A stretch of DNA of 64,000 bases from Diprion similis (lineage: Eukaryota > Arthropoda > Insecta > Hymenoptera > Diprionidae). The notes below the pieces were generated by a model. It had not been told where the DNA came from, did no database searches, and worked only from the letters and a program-made list of their open reading frames with translations. The position numbers and the translations under genes were made by a program. The stretch spans positions 4,278,001-4,342,000 of the forward strand of contig NC_060118.1 of the NCBI RefSeq assembly GCF_021155765.1. The letters are read 5' to 3'. Shown one piece after another: positions 23,273-39,774 of the stretch; within the stretch, counting starts at the first letter, position 1, and every line of letters begins with the position of its first letter.

Positions 23273-24995
23273 TTTTTTTGTTTCTCCAATCTGCGGATAA
23301 AAATTAAGAATTTCTAGGTGGAAATGGGTTTTAATACAAAATTGAGATATATTGCCGTTCCCTACTTAGCTAAATTGTTGATAGATTCATGTTTTTATAA
23401 TACTTTAAGAATTCGTTCATATGTATATGATTATCATGGTGATATACCTATAATGATCATTTTTGTTGATAGCAAAGGCTGTTTAACTCATTGCCAGTCT
23501 ATTTGAAATGAATTGTTACAAATAAATTCACTGAATTTAATTGTAAGTAAATTTTATGCGTTTACTGTGAAATAAAGTTCAGTCAAATGAATGGAATAAC
23601 TTGATTCTTATTGTTTCTGTAACATATTACCTGTGATAATTAAAAGAAAAATGAATAATTTATTCATTATAAATCTAAAATTGAATGAAATTTTCAAGAA
23701 GAAAAAATTTTGCAGGCAAAATTGGGAAAAGAAGACGAAGGTTTTGCTTAAATGTAGGGATTCTCAAAAAAACAAAATCAATTTCAATGATTTGACCAAA
23801 ACTCGTTGATTGTTCAAGATATTATTGAAAAATTAGTTATCTATTATTTCATGGTCAAGAATATAAAAAGATTAAACCAATCAGAAAATAAATTTTGAAA
23901 GAAAAGAATGCAAATACCAGAAGATCCAAATAAGAATTTTCACTTCGAAAAAATTATTCTGAAAAAAATTCTTTACAGACAAATTTTGCTTATAGCAGAT
24001 ACAACAAAAGTTAATCGTTGTCCTTGACATTGAATTCAAAGGTCATTGAATCCATGCGCCATTACGATTAGTGGCCAGATTGCTTTCAAAAGAAAATATC
24101 TTCTGTAATATGATATCTATCTTATAATAAAAGTGTTACGAGAAAGCTCACCTTCAGTTGGGGATTTATTTTTTGCATATCCATATGCTGTGATAGCATT
24201 GGTATTCGAAGACGTGTATGTAAAGTGATTGAGAAAAGCACGAAACAATGCAAAAAAAAAAAAAAAAAAAAATAACGAGATATTGTTTACAAACACAGTC
24301 TGACAATTTCTTATCACCACATGTATAGGTATATCTTCCTTGAAATGACGATGATATGTATTGTTAATTGCCTTCATTTTAGTGCAAAATATGTTCAGAT
24401 AAAAAAAATTTCAAAAATACCAAACATATTTACAAAGAAAAGGCAAAGCCAAACAGACAGAAAGTATTTTCGGTGAAAAATAATCGAACCATGTAAAATT
24501 ACAATGATTTTGAAGGAACTAAGTTTTCAAAATATGAAAACTTGTGTGTGTGTTTTGTTTTAGTACGTTTTACTGAATTTCAGACAATTCCAAAATCGAA
24601 AACCAACGGTTTTTACTCAGCATAAATCATTACGATAACGTTACTAACTTCAGTGTGATAACCACGTTGCATGCATCTGCCGACGTAATTATGTATATAT
24701 ACAATTCGAATCAGTTTTGCATGTATAAATAACTCACTTGACGCAGTTATTGTTACACTACATTGAGCACAACAATTTAATCCGAAAGTTCTTTGAAGGA
24801 ACAAAGTGCAGACGTGTTAAAAAATAAATGTAACCGATACATAAGTATAAAAATAACGATAGAAAAGAAAACAAAAGCAATGTTACTAGATACTAAATGG
24901 CGAATAATTACCATTTCAAAGAACCCGATTCTGTAATGTTTACAATGGAATTTCATGAAATCAATACGTAAATAAGCAGAAACAACATACTTACG
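23273..24995 (-). promoter_or_regulatory. Candidate 5' untranslated region and promoter of the upstream GH31 gene
   Basis: On the minus strand, a good splice acceptor ends just before 23290, 18 bases upstream of the ATG, so translation probably begins in the second transcribed exon. Two consensus donors could end noncoding first exons: one before 24152 (CTGAAG then GTGAGC) and one before 24995 (then GTAAGT). Which is used, if either, cannot be told from sequence. A poly-A run at about 24251-24270 lies between them. Confidence 0.3.
24493..24664. repeat. 5'-truncated copy of the GAAGTTAGTAACGTTA repeat family
   Basis: The segment shares the ACAATGATTTTGAAGGAAC core and the TTACTGAATTTCAG motif with the copy at 31909-32110. 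It ends in CGTTACTAACTTCAG-like sequence at about 24633-24652. The left terminal repeat is missing. It is non-coding. Confidence 0.65.
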
Positions 24996-27900
24996 GATGA
25001 TTTACTGACAGAAGACTGAACCATGCAAACTTCCCAGATATTCGATTCCGCCTGCCGGTATTCACCGTGTATAAATGTGTTGAAATGCATGCATCATCTA
25101 TATTGCACGTATGTATCACACATATGCAAATGGGTGAGAAAATAACTCGGGTTACGTGGCTCCATCTGACGATCAGGCTGGCAAACCTTACGACCAATCA
25201 GAATTTATACTGCAGCGACAAACTTATTTGAATTTCAGTATTTCTCTGTCGGTTAATAATTTCATAATGTTTATTAATTCCACATTCGGTATCGGATCGA
25301 AACTAAAAAGTGCTTGAAAGCAATGTAAAGTTTATTTTTATCTATCGTCTATAGTGAGCTTATTTCAACGTTTTGCGAATCCAATATCGAATTAAGCGGC
25401 ATATCGCATACAGAATGCTGATAGTAGTCGTTGACTGAAGAATATAGTTTTACATATTTATTTTTAGTTTATTTAAAATTCGTATTCGTTTTGATATCTT
25501 TCGATTTCAGCCTTGGATTTTTTTTTTTTTTTTAATAAGTATGCAGAAAATTATTAACAGCATTTCAAATTCTGTTCGCACAATGTGCTGCTTTAATCGA
25601 TATTGGATTCGCAAGAAATTGGAAAAAACTCACAATAGACAAAATATAAAAAAAATTTACCGTGTCAGGGGACACAGGACAGAAATTTATTTTAAAATTG
25701 TACAATTTTAGCTCACCTATATTACAATTTTTTTTCTCTATCGAATTAATTTTTTTTAAGCTCATTTACTATTACATATAATTTTAAACAGTAAGTAATT
25801 GTTTAATGAAATTAAGTATGGGAATCAAGCCACGCAAGGAAAGGCATGTGCTAGAAAGAAATAGCTACACGGTACCACGTGTCTGAGAAAGAAGTAGATA
25901 GTTTCACATTTGCGTTACTTGTGTTCTTGTTTTTGTCCTAGTGTCCCATAAGTTTCACTTTAATAAACTTTGCATTGCTTTTAGACACTTTTCAGTTTCG
26001 AGATTCATCCGATACCAAATGTAGGATTAGACATTATGTAATTATTACACGATAAAGAAATACTGAAATTCGATCTAAGGCTAGCTTGACCGTCAAATGG
26101 AGCGACGGCCTGAGTTATTTTCTCAGTCATTTGGAAGTGTTATGTACATATGCATGCGTACACACACACCAGGCACACAAAAATCTAATTATTGTTATTT
26201 AAACACAAACATTGATAATTATACTCATTTAATAATCATAAATTCTACGCGAACTATCATTAATGATAGTAATAATAAACTCAGATGTTCGTAAGTAGCG
26301 TTGACTATTCTTAAGTCAACGTATGCAGTTACATAATACATAAAATATGAATAATATTATTAAATGTGAGGATCAAATTTTTATTCAACAGGAATATTAA
26401 AGCTCATCTTTGATAAAAACATTGCTTAATAACTTTATTTTATTTCTCTAAAATATAAATATTTACATAGATAACGTATGCAATTACATTTAATAAAGTA
26501 GGAGCAAAACTTTCAAATTACAAAACACAATTGTCATGGATCTTTATAAACGACGATTGTTGTTTAAAAGATTTTTATCATTAAAAACCTTCAAAAAAAT
26601 GTCTCCAGATCAATATGACGAATGGAGAATAAACTGGAACAACAAAGCATGAAGAAACAATTGAGCACATTTGTATTTTAAAAAAATTCAACTTTTCCCT
26701 TCGTTTCAAACAAATTCAACAAATTTTCACTGGAACAATGCAAAAACAATGCATAAATAAAAACTGAGCATAGAGAGCCCATTGTAAAAACTGCGAGATC
26801 CAGTATTGACGTAATTTGTTATCATTCTAATCTATATCGATTATGTAATTTATTTGTATTTTATTTATTACAATTAATCAATTGGAATCCTGTTTTAGTA
26901 ATAAATGAACTTGGCGTCTGAAAAATCGATAGCAAGGTGAATGACTAACACCGGCTAATGAAAATCGTTAACTATAGTATTGTTAAAATAAGTGGTTATT
27001 ATATATGTCCGTAGAAATACACTTATGATGGGAAAAATTCCACTAGAAGCAATAACATCAACACATTAAAATGCGAGCATAAGGATTTGAGAGCCACAAG
27101 ATACGGAGATAAGATTGATCCATGCCAAGTGTTATTATTGTCATAAGATCGTGTCAACGACAGTTTCCAGTTATTACATTCATTGAAATTTGCTCAATGT
27201 AACAAATACAAAGTTACTAGATCATGGGTAATTCGAGTAAAAGAAAATAGCCATATGTAAAAAAACTGCTCACAATTTAAAACGTGTACAACTGTCGATA
27301 CTATAAGATTTCTAGATGCAATTGTTTCTTTTGTTTTTTCTTGTTTTTACACCTGCAAGTACACAATAAGATTTTCATCTGATCACTACACGTTATTAAA
27401 ACAACGATTTACACGATGAAAATAATACATTATACAGTTTTCATTAGCAATAAAACTTCGTTTTTTCTTACTTTTTTTTGTAGTAATTTTTAGGTAGAAT
27501 TGTCTCGAATTTTATTTATAGATATGATACATCATCAGTCGACACACGGTCGTCTAAAATTGTGCTAAACAACTCCGCTTATGTAAGTCTGCACTAGAAT
27601 AATATTAAATAATTATGGCAGTAATAAATCTTAGTAACAAATAACAGTAATGTGTATGATATAATGGGTATTCGTAGTTGTTAAATGGAAAAAACTATCA
27701 CAATGATTTAGCGCAACTAGTATAATAAGAAACTAAAATTTGAATACTGCTGGCGCAAATGAGGACGAAAGACTGAGTTTGTCGTTAGCTAACACAAATT
27801 GCAGTACTGGATAATGACTTTTATCAATGATATTTGAACAAGTCTAAGAATTGATCAATAAATTGTAGAAATACATGTTTATTTTCATAAATAAGAAATA

Positions 27901-29499
27901 ACGCAATAGAGCTGCACTACTCTAAAGAAAAAATTGACATATTTTAAGCAGCTAATTGTAGTCGTCAATTTATAGCTCCATATATATTTCCGGCAAAACA
28001 AATTGCGTTTTTGACGCAACTCAGCAAATACAATCATTACGTCTTATCTGAGCAGATAACTATACTTAAGAATTACATGATTAATCGTTAAATTTGTCAT
28101 CACTAGGATTAAGACAATGTCCAAAATGATTTTTATAACTTAAAATATCACTTCATTCCATTTTCACGCTTATGTAGGGGTGCTGATTACATATTACAGT
28201 TTTTCAGAGGTCAAAATTGATAGTATTGATTTATTTTATTGATTTATTTCTTTCATATAGATTTGGTATAAACCTTATCACCAAAGATTTTGACAAATTT
28301 CTAAGTTTTATAATTAGCAAATTGGCTTATGACCAAGCATTTCAACCTCAAGTTATAAATAGGGCTTATTTCGTTTCATGTTCATTTTTTTCGTCAGACT
28401 GAATCATCAAAGCCCTGTTCTTGTTGCAGCTTTAACATTCAGTTAAATTATTTATTCTCATTCAATCTGAGAACAACAGGAAGAGAGACAGAGATAAAAG
28501 GAAAGATCTGCTATCAGTGTAAGTATACTATTTTACAATGTAAGTCACAATGGATCATAGTTCACTGAATCGTTTTCAAATTCAAAATGGAAAAAATCGT
28601 TAAAAAAATGGCAAATTTTTCTTCAAATTTATTCACCCATACGGAATAAGTTCATTCATTTGACTATTTTTTCCTCCACTTCTTATTTTCATGTCACGTC
28701 ATGAAATAAGTTTCAGAGTTTGGACTACCGCTAAAAAAATAACCCTATCATTGAATTCATCTCAGCGGTGTGTATTATAGTAAAAAAAAGATGTGAATAG
28801 ATTAAAATGATTTGCTTTTTTGTGAATTATGTATTATAATAACCATATGAATTACTCTGTAAGTATGCCATATCTGTTAGAAGCTATATTTCAATGCAGG
28901 TGGCAACGACTCAGTGTTTTCAAGAGAATAACGTACATATTCAGTAACACGAGTTTCTTGTACTACAAGTTTTCCTTTATTTTCGTTTCTTCATTTTTGG
29001 GGATGGCCATGCGTTTTCGTCAACATTTAATCAACTTAACTCAACCTAACACTTCCAACACTTTTGACGCTTGTTATCATGTTCGTTTAAAAAAATACAT
29101 GTTTTTCCATTAAACTATAATAAATAAGATCTATTGATTGCTGCATTTTCAATACAATAGGAACTCTAGGTACTTGAAATATCGGAGCGGCAAACGCTCC
29201 TCAACAAGTCAAGATATCCATAGTAAAAAAAAAAAAAAAAACCACGAATATTTCATCAACTGACCCCGAGTTTGATTACTAGTGAATTTTACAGATTCGT
29301 TTTCGTATCATATAATTGAAAAAAAAATCAATTCGGGTTTGGGTTTTTCGAAAGTCTAGTGAGTATGGAAGGTAAAAATTAAAAAAGAAGAAACATCTCA
29401 ATTGGCTGATACTCCTGAACTAGATACGTAACTGATTGGAGATAAAATTCTGTATTTATGGTGTTGAATATATATGTATATACACATATATATATATAC

Positions 29500-29524
29500 T
29501 ACACACACACACACACACACACAC
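29500..29524. repeat. AC dinucleotide microsatellite
   Basis: About twelve uninterrupted AC units follow a TA-rich stretch. This is a simple repeat. Confidence 0.85.
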
Positions 29525-29723
29525 TATACAGGCATGACTGTAACGAAGTTCTTCATACGCGGACCATCCCCACTACGGATGAGAACTCTGTGTATCCGAT
29601 AGTCTGTCAACAATATAATCATCACTCAGAGAAGAATAAAAAATAAAACTCTTCTTACGATGATCTGCATCCTATTTTTTTTAGGAATCATGTAACACGA
29701 TCACTGTACTAGTTATTACATCT

Positions 29724-29729
29724 TTTATT
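29724..29729 (-). terminator. Candidate polyadenylation signal of the UBALD gene
   Basis: AATAAA on the minus strand lies about 26 bases beyond the stop codon at 29755-29757, a plausible position for a short 3' untranslated region. It is supported by the hexamer and its position only. Confidence 0.4.
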
Positions 29730-29754
29730 TAAATTGCACGCTGGTAGGTTTGTT

Positions 29755-33511
<3,757 letters not shown>

Positions 33512-33635
33512 CTATTTACCGCGGCAGCAGTCTGCACCCACCCTACCAACCAACGGCGGGCTAGCCATAAGCCAACAACACACACAACTTGTTTTCAAAA
33601 CTACTCATCCCTGACGAAAGCAGAACGGCCCGACG

Positions 33636-33643
33636 TGACGTCA
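33636..33643. promoter_or_regulatory. CRE/ATF-type octamer upstream of UBALD
   Basis: A perfect TGACGTCA palindrome lies about 310 bases before the UBALD start codon in CpG-richer DNA. It is known as a bZIP (CREB/ATF) site; binding here is inferred. Confidence 0.35.
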
Positions 33644-34720
33644 CAAGTCTTGCTTACATTAACGTGCCTGCGACAAAGTCGTCTGTTTGGGGACGTCACG
33701 TTCGGCGAACTCCCTCCCCGCGACTTTTAACAATCAGATATACCCCCACCAAATCGCGACGTTTGTTGTTATTTTGATTATGATGGCGTTGGCCCGATTC
33801 TCGCTCTATACGGACCTTAGAGCATCTACTATATGCTCTAAGATACGGACGTACTGTTGTATGTACACCACGGATGTAAGACATGTAATGTATGTTCATA
33901 CATACACGATCAGTGATCCCTACTCTAACCGCGAATAATATTTGACTGATACTTGCGATATTAGTTTATTTGTACGACGAATCTCAATCAACGTAAATCA
34001 AATCGATTGTAGCGCGTGTTTACACACACGTACGTGTTATGGTTATACTAGCCTAAGTTCTTCTTCTATCAAGTCATCTTATTATTATAATTAAAAATGT
34101 ATTTTGAAACTCTACTACGAATCACACTCCTGACATATCTTCAGTCAACGCCCTAACACAACGTCAATGTAAAACTGGCTTGTTTTGTGGTATAAAGCAC
34201 ACGCCATTGACCGAAAACTGTCAAAGACGGTTACCTAATGGGGTTTGTTCTGTGTTTATGGGATCACCCGTTGAACGGCTCCCATTGATAATGAAGTTAT
34301 CGAATCGCTACATGGTTTGTTATTGTTCCGGAGAGAGAGATAGCATGGAAGGGAAGTGCGATTTCCTTTTATTAGCTACTGCGCATGCGTGGGAGAGTCT
34401 GAGTAAAAATGTGCCACTTATTTACAAAAGAAATAGCGTGCGAAACGGACACTGGCCTCTGGTGACAAGCTTTTTGAAAGACTGTACCGATGCAAGAGAG
34501 ACAGCACCACCTCCGAACTATCTCTGCTCGGCAAAAAAGCCACAAGCAAGTGATCGTTCCAGTATTATTATATTTCAGTGAGCCCGCACCCAGACCCACT
34601 TGGGCGATCGAATTATCCTTATCTTTCCGTCAACGCAAACGCATCGCATTCAAGCATTAAGATTCTCGTAACATAATTTCGATCTGGTTTACAGATATTT
34701 GAATGAAGGTGTCACATCTC

Positions 34721-34730
34721 AAGATGGCGG
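34721..34730 (+). promoter_or_regulatory. YY1/Pho-like motif upstream of TADA3
   Basis: AAGATGGCGG lies about 430 bases before the TADA3 ATG. It is the core of the YY1/Pleiohomeotic site, often found near transcription starts of housekeeping genes. Confidence 0.3.
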
Positions 34731-35161
34731 TTTCCGCTATCCCGCCAATGGCGACACATTGGCAAGTCAGATGACAGGTTAGTTTATGTCCTAAGATTGT
34801 TGTGTGTGATCGTTTGCGAAATGGAATTGTTAGTGAAATATTATTAAACAATCGAGTACGTGATTGGCATGATAATTTCAAACGTACCTTGGATAAAACG
34901 AATCGTCAGCTTAGACGACTTTTCGAACATATCTGATTTGTTCGCTATTTCATAGTAAGTGAACACAAACGAAAAACAAAACCTAACCTTCAAGATTGCT
35001 CATTCGTCACTTATGGAAGATAAAAATAAGTAATAAAGTTGTTAAAAGTCAAAGAAATTACTGGACATTTAAACCGACTGCAATACAGCTTATCGGTTGT
35101 ATTTTCATAACGGTTGGACGTTAACTGAACATACACATAGAGAAAACATAGAAAAACCGAA

Positions 35162-36541
35162 ATGTCAGGTAAAGGTAAACAGAGTTCGAAGAAGGCGCTG
35201 ATAAAGGTGCGCGAGGGCGGTAAATCCGGACATCTATCCTCTGTTAATTCTGACACGAGTTCGGAGAGCACAGAGGCCGCAGTTTCTCTGCCTGTTCTAA
35301 AAACGGTCGACAATGGAAAACATTTGCCAAGGTACTGTAGCATTCTTCAACGTTCGGCGGAGGAATGTGTTGGGATGGAGGATTTGGATACGCTACAACT
35401 CGAGCTGGAAACATTGCTTTCATCTGTCGTAGTTCGATGCCGATTACTGCAAGACGAGATAACAAACTTGTCGTCAGCAGAAGAACGTAGAGACAAAAGG
35501 TCAAAGAGTGTGAAAGGCTTGTCGACACTTGACAAGAAAATTCGCGAGGACAAATCCAAGCTTAAGGACTTTAGCTCGAAGGCGCAGTCTCCTCTTCCGG
35601 CCAAACTGTTCAAACAAAAAACTTCCGGGGGATTGGCTTCTCAAGTTGTCCCGAATCCTCACGAATTGAACAGAATCGATGGGAGTAAATCCGATCTCCC
35701 TAAACTACTTTTGCCCAAAAATGATACCCCCAACAAGTTCTGGGCATCGGTCGATCCTTACTGCACTGATATCATGCCGGAGGATTTGAAGCTGCTCGAA
35801 GAATTAGTCGCCACACATAGCAATCAAAGCGAATTCAAGAAAATCCCGCCGCTGGGTCGTCATTACAGTCTGCTGTGGGCACACAATGATTTGTTACAGG
35901 AAGAAGACGCGGCCAATCCAAACAGGGATAAAAAGAAAAATCGGTCCGATGTTTCGCTCCTTGTATCGAAGGTTGATAAGAAGGGAAATAGCATCGCAGG
36001 ACCTCTGACCCAAAGATTAGTTTCAGCTCTGTTAGAAGAGAATGTATATGTAGCTAATAATAATATGGATAATAAATTATTCAGGGACGGCGATCCTCCT
36101 GTGCTTAGGGACTTGTCTATACAAAATTCAATGAACTTGGAATTGAGGATGCACAAGGAGCTAGTAGAACAAGGTATACTTGAGGCTGATACTCCGAAAA
36201 AAAATCAGGACGATGAAATTCTTGCAGAAATAAAACGATGCCAACAAGAACTGTCCGCTTTGTCCAATCACAATGTGACACAGTTGAAACGACTGCTTCA
36301 ATTGGCACAAGAGGAGAGCAAACGGCAGGCTGTGAAACGTAAAATAAGCATCGTCGATAACGAAGTCGTTGAACATTACAAAAAGTTGATACTAGCTAAA
36401 CAGAGAAAGGTGTCTATGACTAAAAAAGAACAGGACAAGGCTTGGAGCTGTCTGAGAGAGCGCGAAAACTTACTTGAACATTTGAATATACTGTCAAGCG
36501 GTAGTGACTCTGTCATTAACTCAAGAAATAGCACGGCTTGA
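35162..36541 (+). CDS. TADA3: Transcriptional adapter 3 (ADA3/TADA3)
   Basis: The intact single-exon frame encodes 459 residues. It matches TADA3, a subunit of the SAGA/ATAC-type histone acetyltransferase complexes that links ADA2 and GCN5/PCAF to activators. The conserved early block LPRYCSILQRSAEECVGMED (about 57-76) and following DTLQLELETLLSSVVVR segment are typical, as is PPLGRHYSLLWAHNDLLQEE near 226-245. The C-terminal ADA3 domain (about 310-445) is helical and rich in Lys/Glu/Gln, with RCQQELSALSNHN. Length is close to the usual ~430. The ATG has G at -3. A Lys/Ser-rich N-terminus may help nuclear import. It converges with the DGCR2-like gene and diverges from UBALD. Intronless structure with an intact frame suggests a genuine compact gene or an old functional retrocopy. 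Confidence 0.93.
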   Translation: MSGKGKQSSKKALIKVREGGKSGHLSSVNSDTSSESTEAAVSLPVLKTVDNGKHLPRYCSILQRSAEECVGMEDLDTLQLELETLLSSVVVRCRLLQDEITNLSSAEERRDKRSKSVKGLSTLDKKIREDKSKLKDFSSKAQSPLPAKLFKQKTSGGLASQVVPNPHELNRIDGSKSDLPKLLLPKNDTPNKFWASVDPYCTDIMPEDLKLLEELVATHSNQSEFKKIPPLGRHYSLLWAHNDLLQEEDAANPNRDKKKNRSDVSLLVSKVDKKGNSIAGPLTQRLVSALLEENVYVANNNMDNKLFRDGDPPVLRDLSIQNSMNLELRMHKELVEQGILEADTPKKNQDDEILAEIKRCQQELSALSNHNVTQLKRLLQLAQEESKRQAVKRKISIVDNEVVEHYKKLILAKQRKVSMTKKEQDKAWSCLRERENLLEHLNILSSGSDSVINSRNSTA

Positions 36542-39500
36542 TCTCTCAATGATCAACATACAAGACAATGCGTATACGCAGCATAACATTATATTATACA
36601 ATAGCAGCCCTGATTAGTTAATCTCAATTGAATCGTATTTATATGTTTATCACAATATTTCGAATTATTGTACTTTTAGCTACGATTACAATGCTGAAAT
36701 GAATGATGTGACAATTACTTTACAGTTTACGATATTGTTCTATTAACTTGTACAGATTATAATAATTATGATAATCCTCGTAGTAATTTATACAGTTACA
36801 TATTTGAGTTAATTTGTTCTTTTGATTACTTTTTTATGTAGTGCCTGATACAATCGAGTGATTTATGAATGTAGTAATAGGATAAATTGACCGTCACGGG
36901 AACAATAATGAAATGGGAAAGATGTATTAACATATAATCTATATTTTAATATATTATTTTCAAATACATATTCGAGAATTTTCAATCTTACGTATCATCT
37001 GGAATAATAGTAACGATAATGCTATTCGTAATAAGGATAATGATTATAATTATAGGGAATGTTCAACAAATGAAATATCATAAAAATGTAAACAAGTCGT
37101 AATAATAGAAAAATATATGTATATGTATGTATATAATATATATATAAAATATATATTATATATATATATCAAGACATAAACACAAAAACTATTAATTTAA
37201 CAATAACAAAATTATACAATATCACAATTAAATCAATAATGAATCCATTCAAGTTGAATCATGATTGTGGTGAAAGTGGTAACAATTTAATAACAAAAGG
37301 TATCTTCAAATATCTTTGTTTCAAATGATTAATATTTTTTTTACGCATACTATTTTCATTTATTAATCAAGTTATATCATAAATCACGGTAAAGTGATAT
37401 AACACGTACAGGATGATTCAGAAAAATGTTACCTGCAACTAATTGGAGCGAGAGCGATTATTTTTCTCTGTCAAAAAAAAATCTCACCAAACTACTATTC
37501 AAACCTTTATCATTTCAGAATTCTGTTCCATAAACAATTCTTTTACTTCTCTCTTCTTGCACGTTTTCAAGTTGTATTTTACCCACATATTATATGGTTT
37601 TTATTAATCGTACCAATAGTAATATGTTTTTTGAGCCAACTCATATTTTTTCATCATTCTCTTTTTCTTTTACTTTTATTACAGAACAAATATACGTTAT
37701 GCCTGAATATTTGTTATAATAACGCTCTAGTTGATCTTTTCTTTAATTTACTTATAAAGATTAGTTATGGTTTGTCTTTTTGCTTTGGGCCCCATGCAAC
37801 CGTTACAGTCAAAACATATTAGTTTATTTTTATTTATTTAATTCTTTTACTTTTAGATAACGTACGTTTACTTTTCTACATTCTATAGAAAATACAAGTT
37901 TCACTTTGGATATTTTGTTCAAAACTTTTTCAAATTAGTTTCAGAAATATTGAATGTTCCGCGCTTTTTTTATTTTTATTTTTTTTTATTATTCATGTTT
38001 TGAAATCTAGGTGCAAATTGCATTGTTTTTTCCTTTTGTCCAGAATGTTTAACTTTTACATGTATATCAGGGGGCCTAAGTCGAATAGAGAAACATTTCT
38101 ATTATTTAGCGACCTGACACGTATCGACCTTCCTCTTTCTCCATAGGTACTGTTTTCACTTATTTTTTCTTAGCCCATATCGTTAAGATTCTACATCAAT
38201 GAATGTATATATTTATGTAAATGACTGTATGTTTAACAGAGTGAATCAGATTAAACACGATACAATTGGAACACTACAGTTTCATCTACCTATACAGTTT
38301 AGTTTGAATTTTGATGAAAACTAGTGTAACTTTCGATTTTTAATTATAATTAATACTAGATCAACAACTGATTTCGAATCACAAAGAAAAAAACAAAGGA
38401 TGAAAGATGCTACGTGTAATAGTTTAAAGAATTAAATACGTATGGATAAAAATTAACAATTCGTACTTGAGCTGCCGCTTTTTTTAAATTCGAAAAATTT
38501 TCCCCGGTATATTTGAATTACAACCTAGCTATTTGTAATAAAATTCATCCTGAAAAAACTATTTTTTTTTTTCGTTTTTTTTCGTTTTAGAGAGAATTAT
38601 AATTTATTCTGGAAAACGAGCGTTTGTAGATACCTTCTATTTATTTTATATATACATATATATACACATACACACATGTATATATATGTATATATATACA
38701 CACAGACACACAGACACACAGACACACACACACACCTGAACACGTGTTAATATACTATAATCTAGCTGTCATTAATCAAAATTTGAAAATGATAATAATT
38801 TGACATAATAAGCTGCTTTTTAGTTGATATACTGTTGATTTATGCCTTGTTAATAAAACATTTCATTACTTTTAGCATTGCTTTTTTTTCATTTTTGCAA
38901 ATCCTGTTTCTTATTTGGCACAGTTTTTTTTCTATTCTATTATTTTTTTGTTTTTGTTTTTGCAATGAATTCATGCAGTACAGATAAAATGGGTAGAATA
39001 GTGGTTGGTAACAACACTACTACTGCATTTATACAATTTTGTTTGACATCGTAATTGAAAACGGGATGTCTTTCAACAGTTTTGAATCGTAATAAGAAAT
39101 TTTTCGTGAGTAGAATATTTCGAGAACTATAAGGTACTCATCATTACCACCCAAAGCCAAATATGTTTTGATTAAACTAACTAGATTTGTAAGTTGATTT
39201 GTGAAAACTATATGTATAGAACAATATTTCCACCATCTACCAATTATATGTGGGTATTTTAACAGATATATTATCTAATCTTAAAAACCTGACGATAAAC
39301 GAACGATAATTACCGATGTTACGCTACACTCGTCCATTCGTTCGTCGTTCGGTTTATTCCTGTCTTCAGCCCGAAAATTTGTTGTTACAGATTTGATTCG
39401 TTATTAATTAACCCTACAATATATATAATATACATATACGTATATGTATACATTTACACACACACATACACACACATATATATATTTATATATGTATTGC

Positions 39501-39774
39501 TAGAGTGAAAATATCAAAATTCCTGTTTTTGAAAATGTAATATTTGGTATTGATACAGATATTTATGTATGTATGTGGTTATTTATTAGTTACAGTAAAG
39601 ATTGGATAATACTTTTGGCACTCGCGTATTCACGCTGCTTCTTGTACGTAGAGTTTTCTTTCTTTCTTTTTTTTTAATACCTAATATGATGCACAATTAT
39701 GAGTTTTTTTTGTTTTTTTGTTTGTTGTTGTTTTTGTTAGTTGATTTTTTGTTGCTTGTTTTTAAATTCAAATT
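36542..39774. other. Convergent intergenic region between TADA3 and the DGCR2-like gene
   Basis: These 3.2 kb hold the facing 3' ends of two genes and no coding region that I can support. The DNA is extremely AT-rich. TA/CA-type simple repeats occur at about 37107-37170, 38648-38736 and 39419-39494. The frame at 37631-37822 is low-complexity and not called. Confidence 0.5.
38648..38736. repeat. Compound TA / CA / CAGACA simple repeat
   Basis: TATA-type units pass into CACA and then CAGACA units without a break. It is a compound microsatellite in the intergenic region. Confidence 0.75.

Larger units (their letters stand above)
24996..29754. other. Gene-poor AT-rich region between the GH31 pair and the UBALD gene
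   Basis: I see no gene in this 4.7 kb. It is strongly AT-rich with many homopolymer runs, including a poly-T run near 25520 and a poly-A run near 29225. Short frames such as 28829-29113 lack start context, domains and splice signals. It contains the putative 5' end of the GH31 transcript at its left edge and an AC microsatellite near its right edge. Confidence 0.5.

Noticed and set aside
24996-29754. tRNA or other structured RNA genes in the gene-poor stretch
   Set aside because: I found no A-box/B-box pair or cloverleaf by eye; a covariance-model scan would be needed to exclude them fully.
34180-34581. 133-residue plus-strand frame upstream of TADA3
   Set aside because: No domain, no splice support and low-quality composition; treated as chance.
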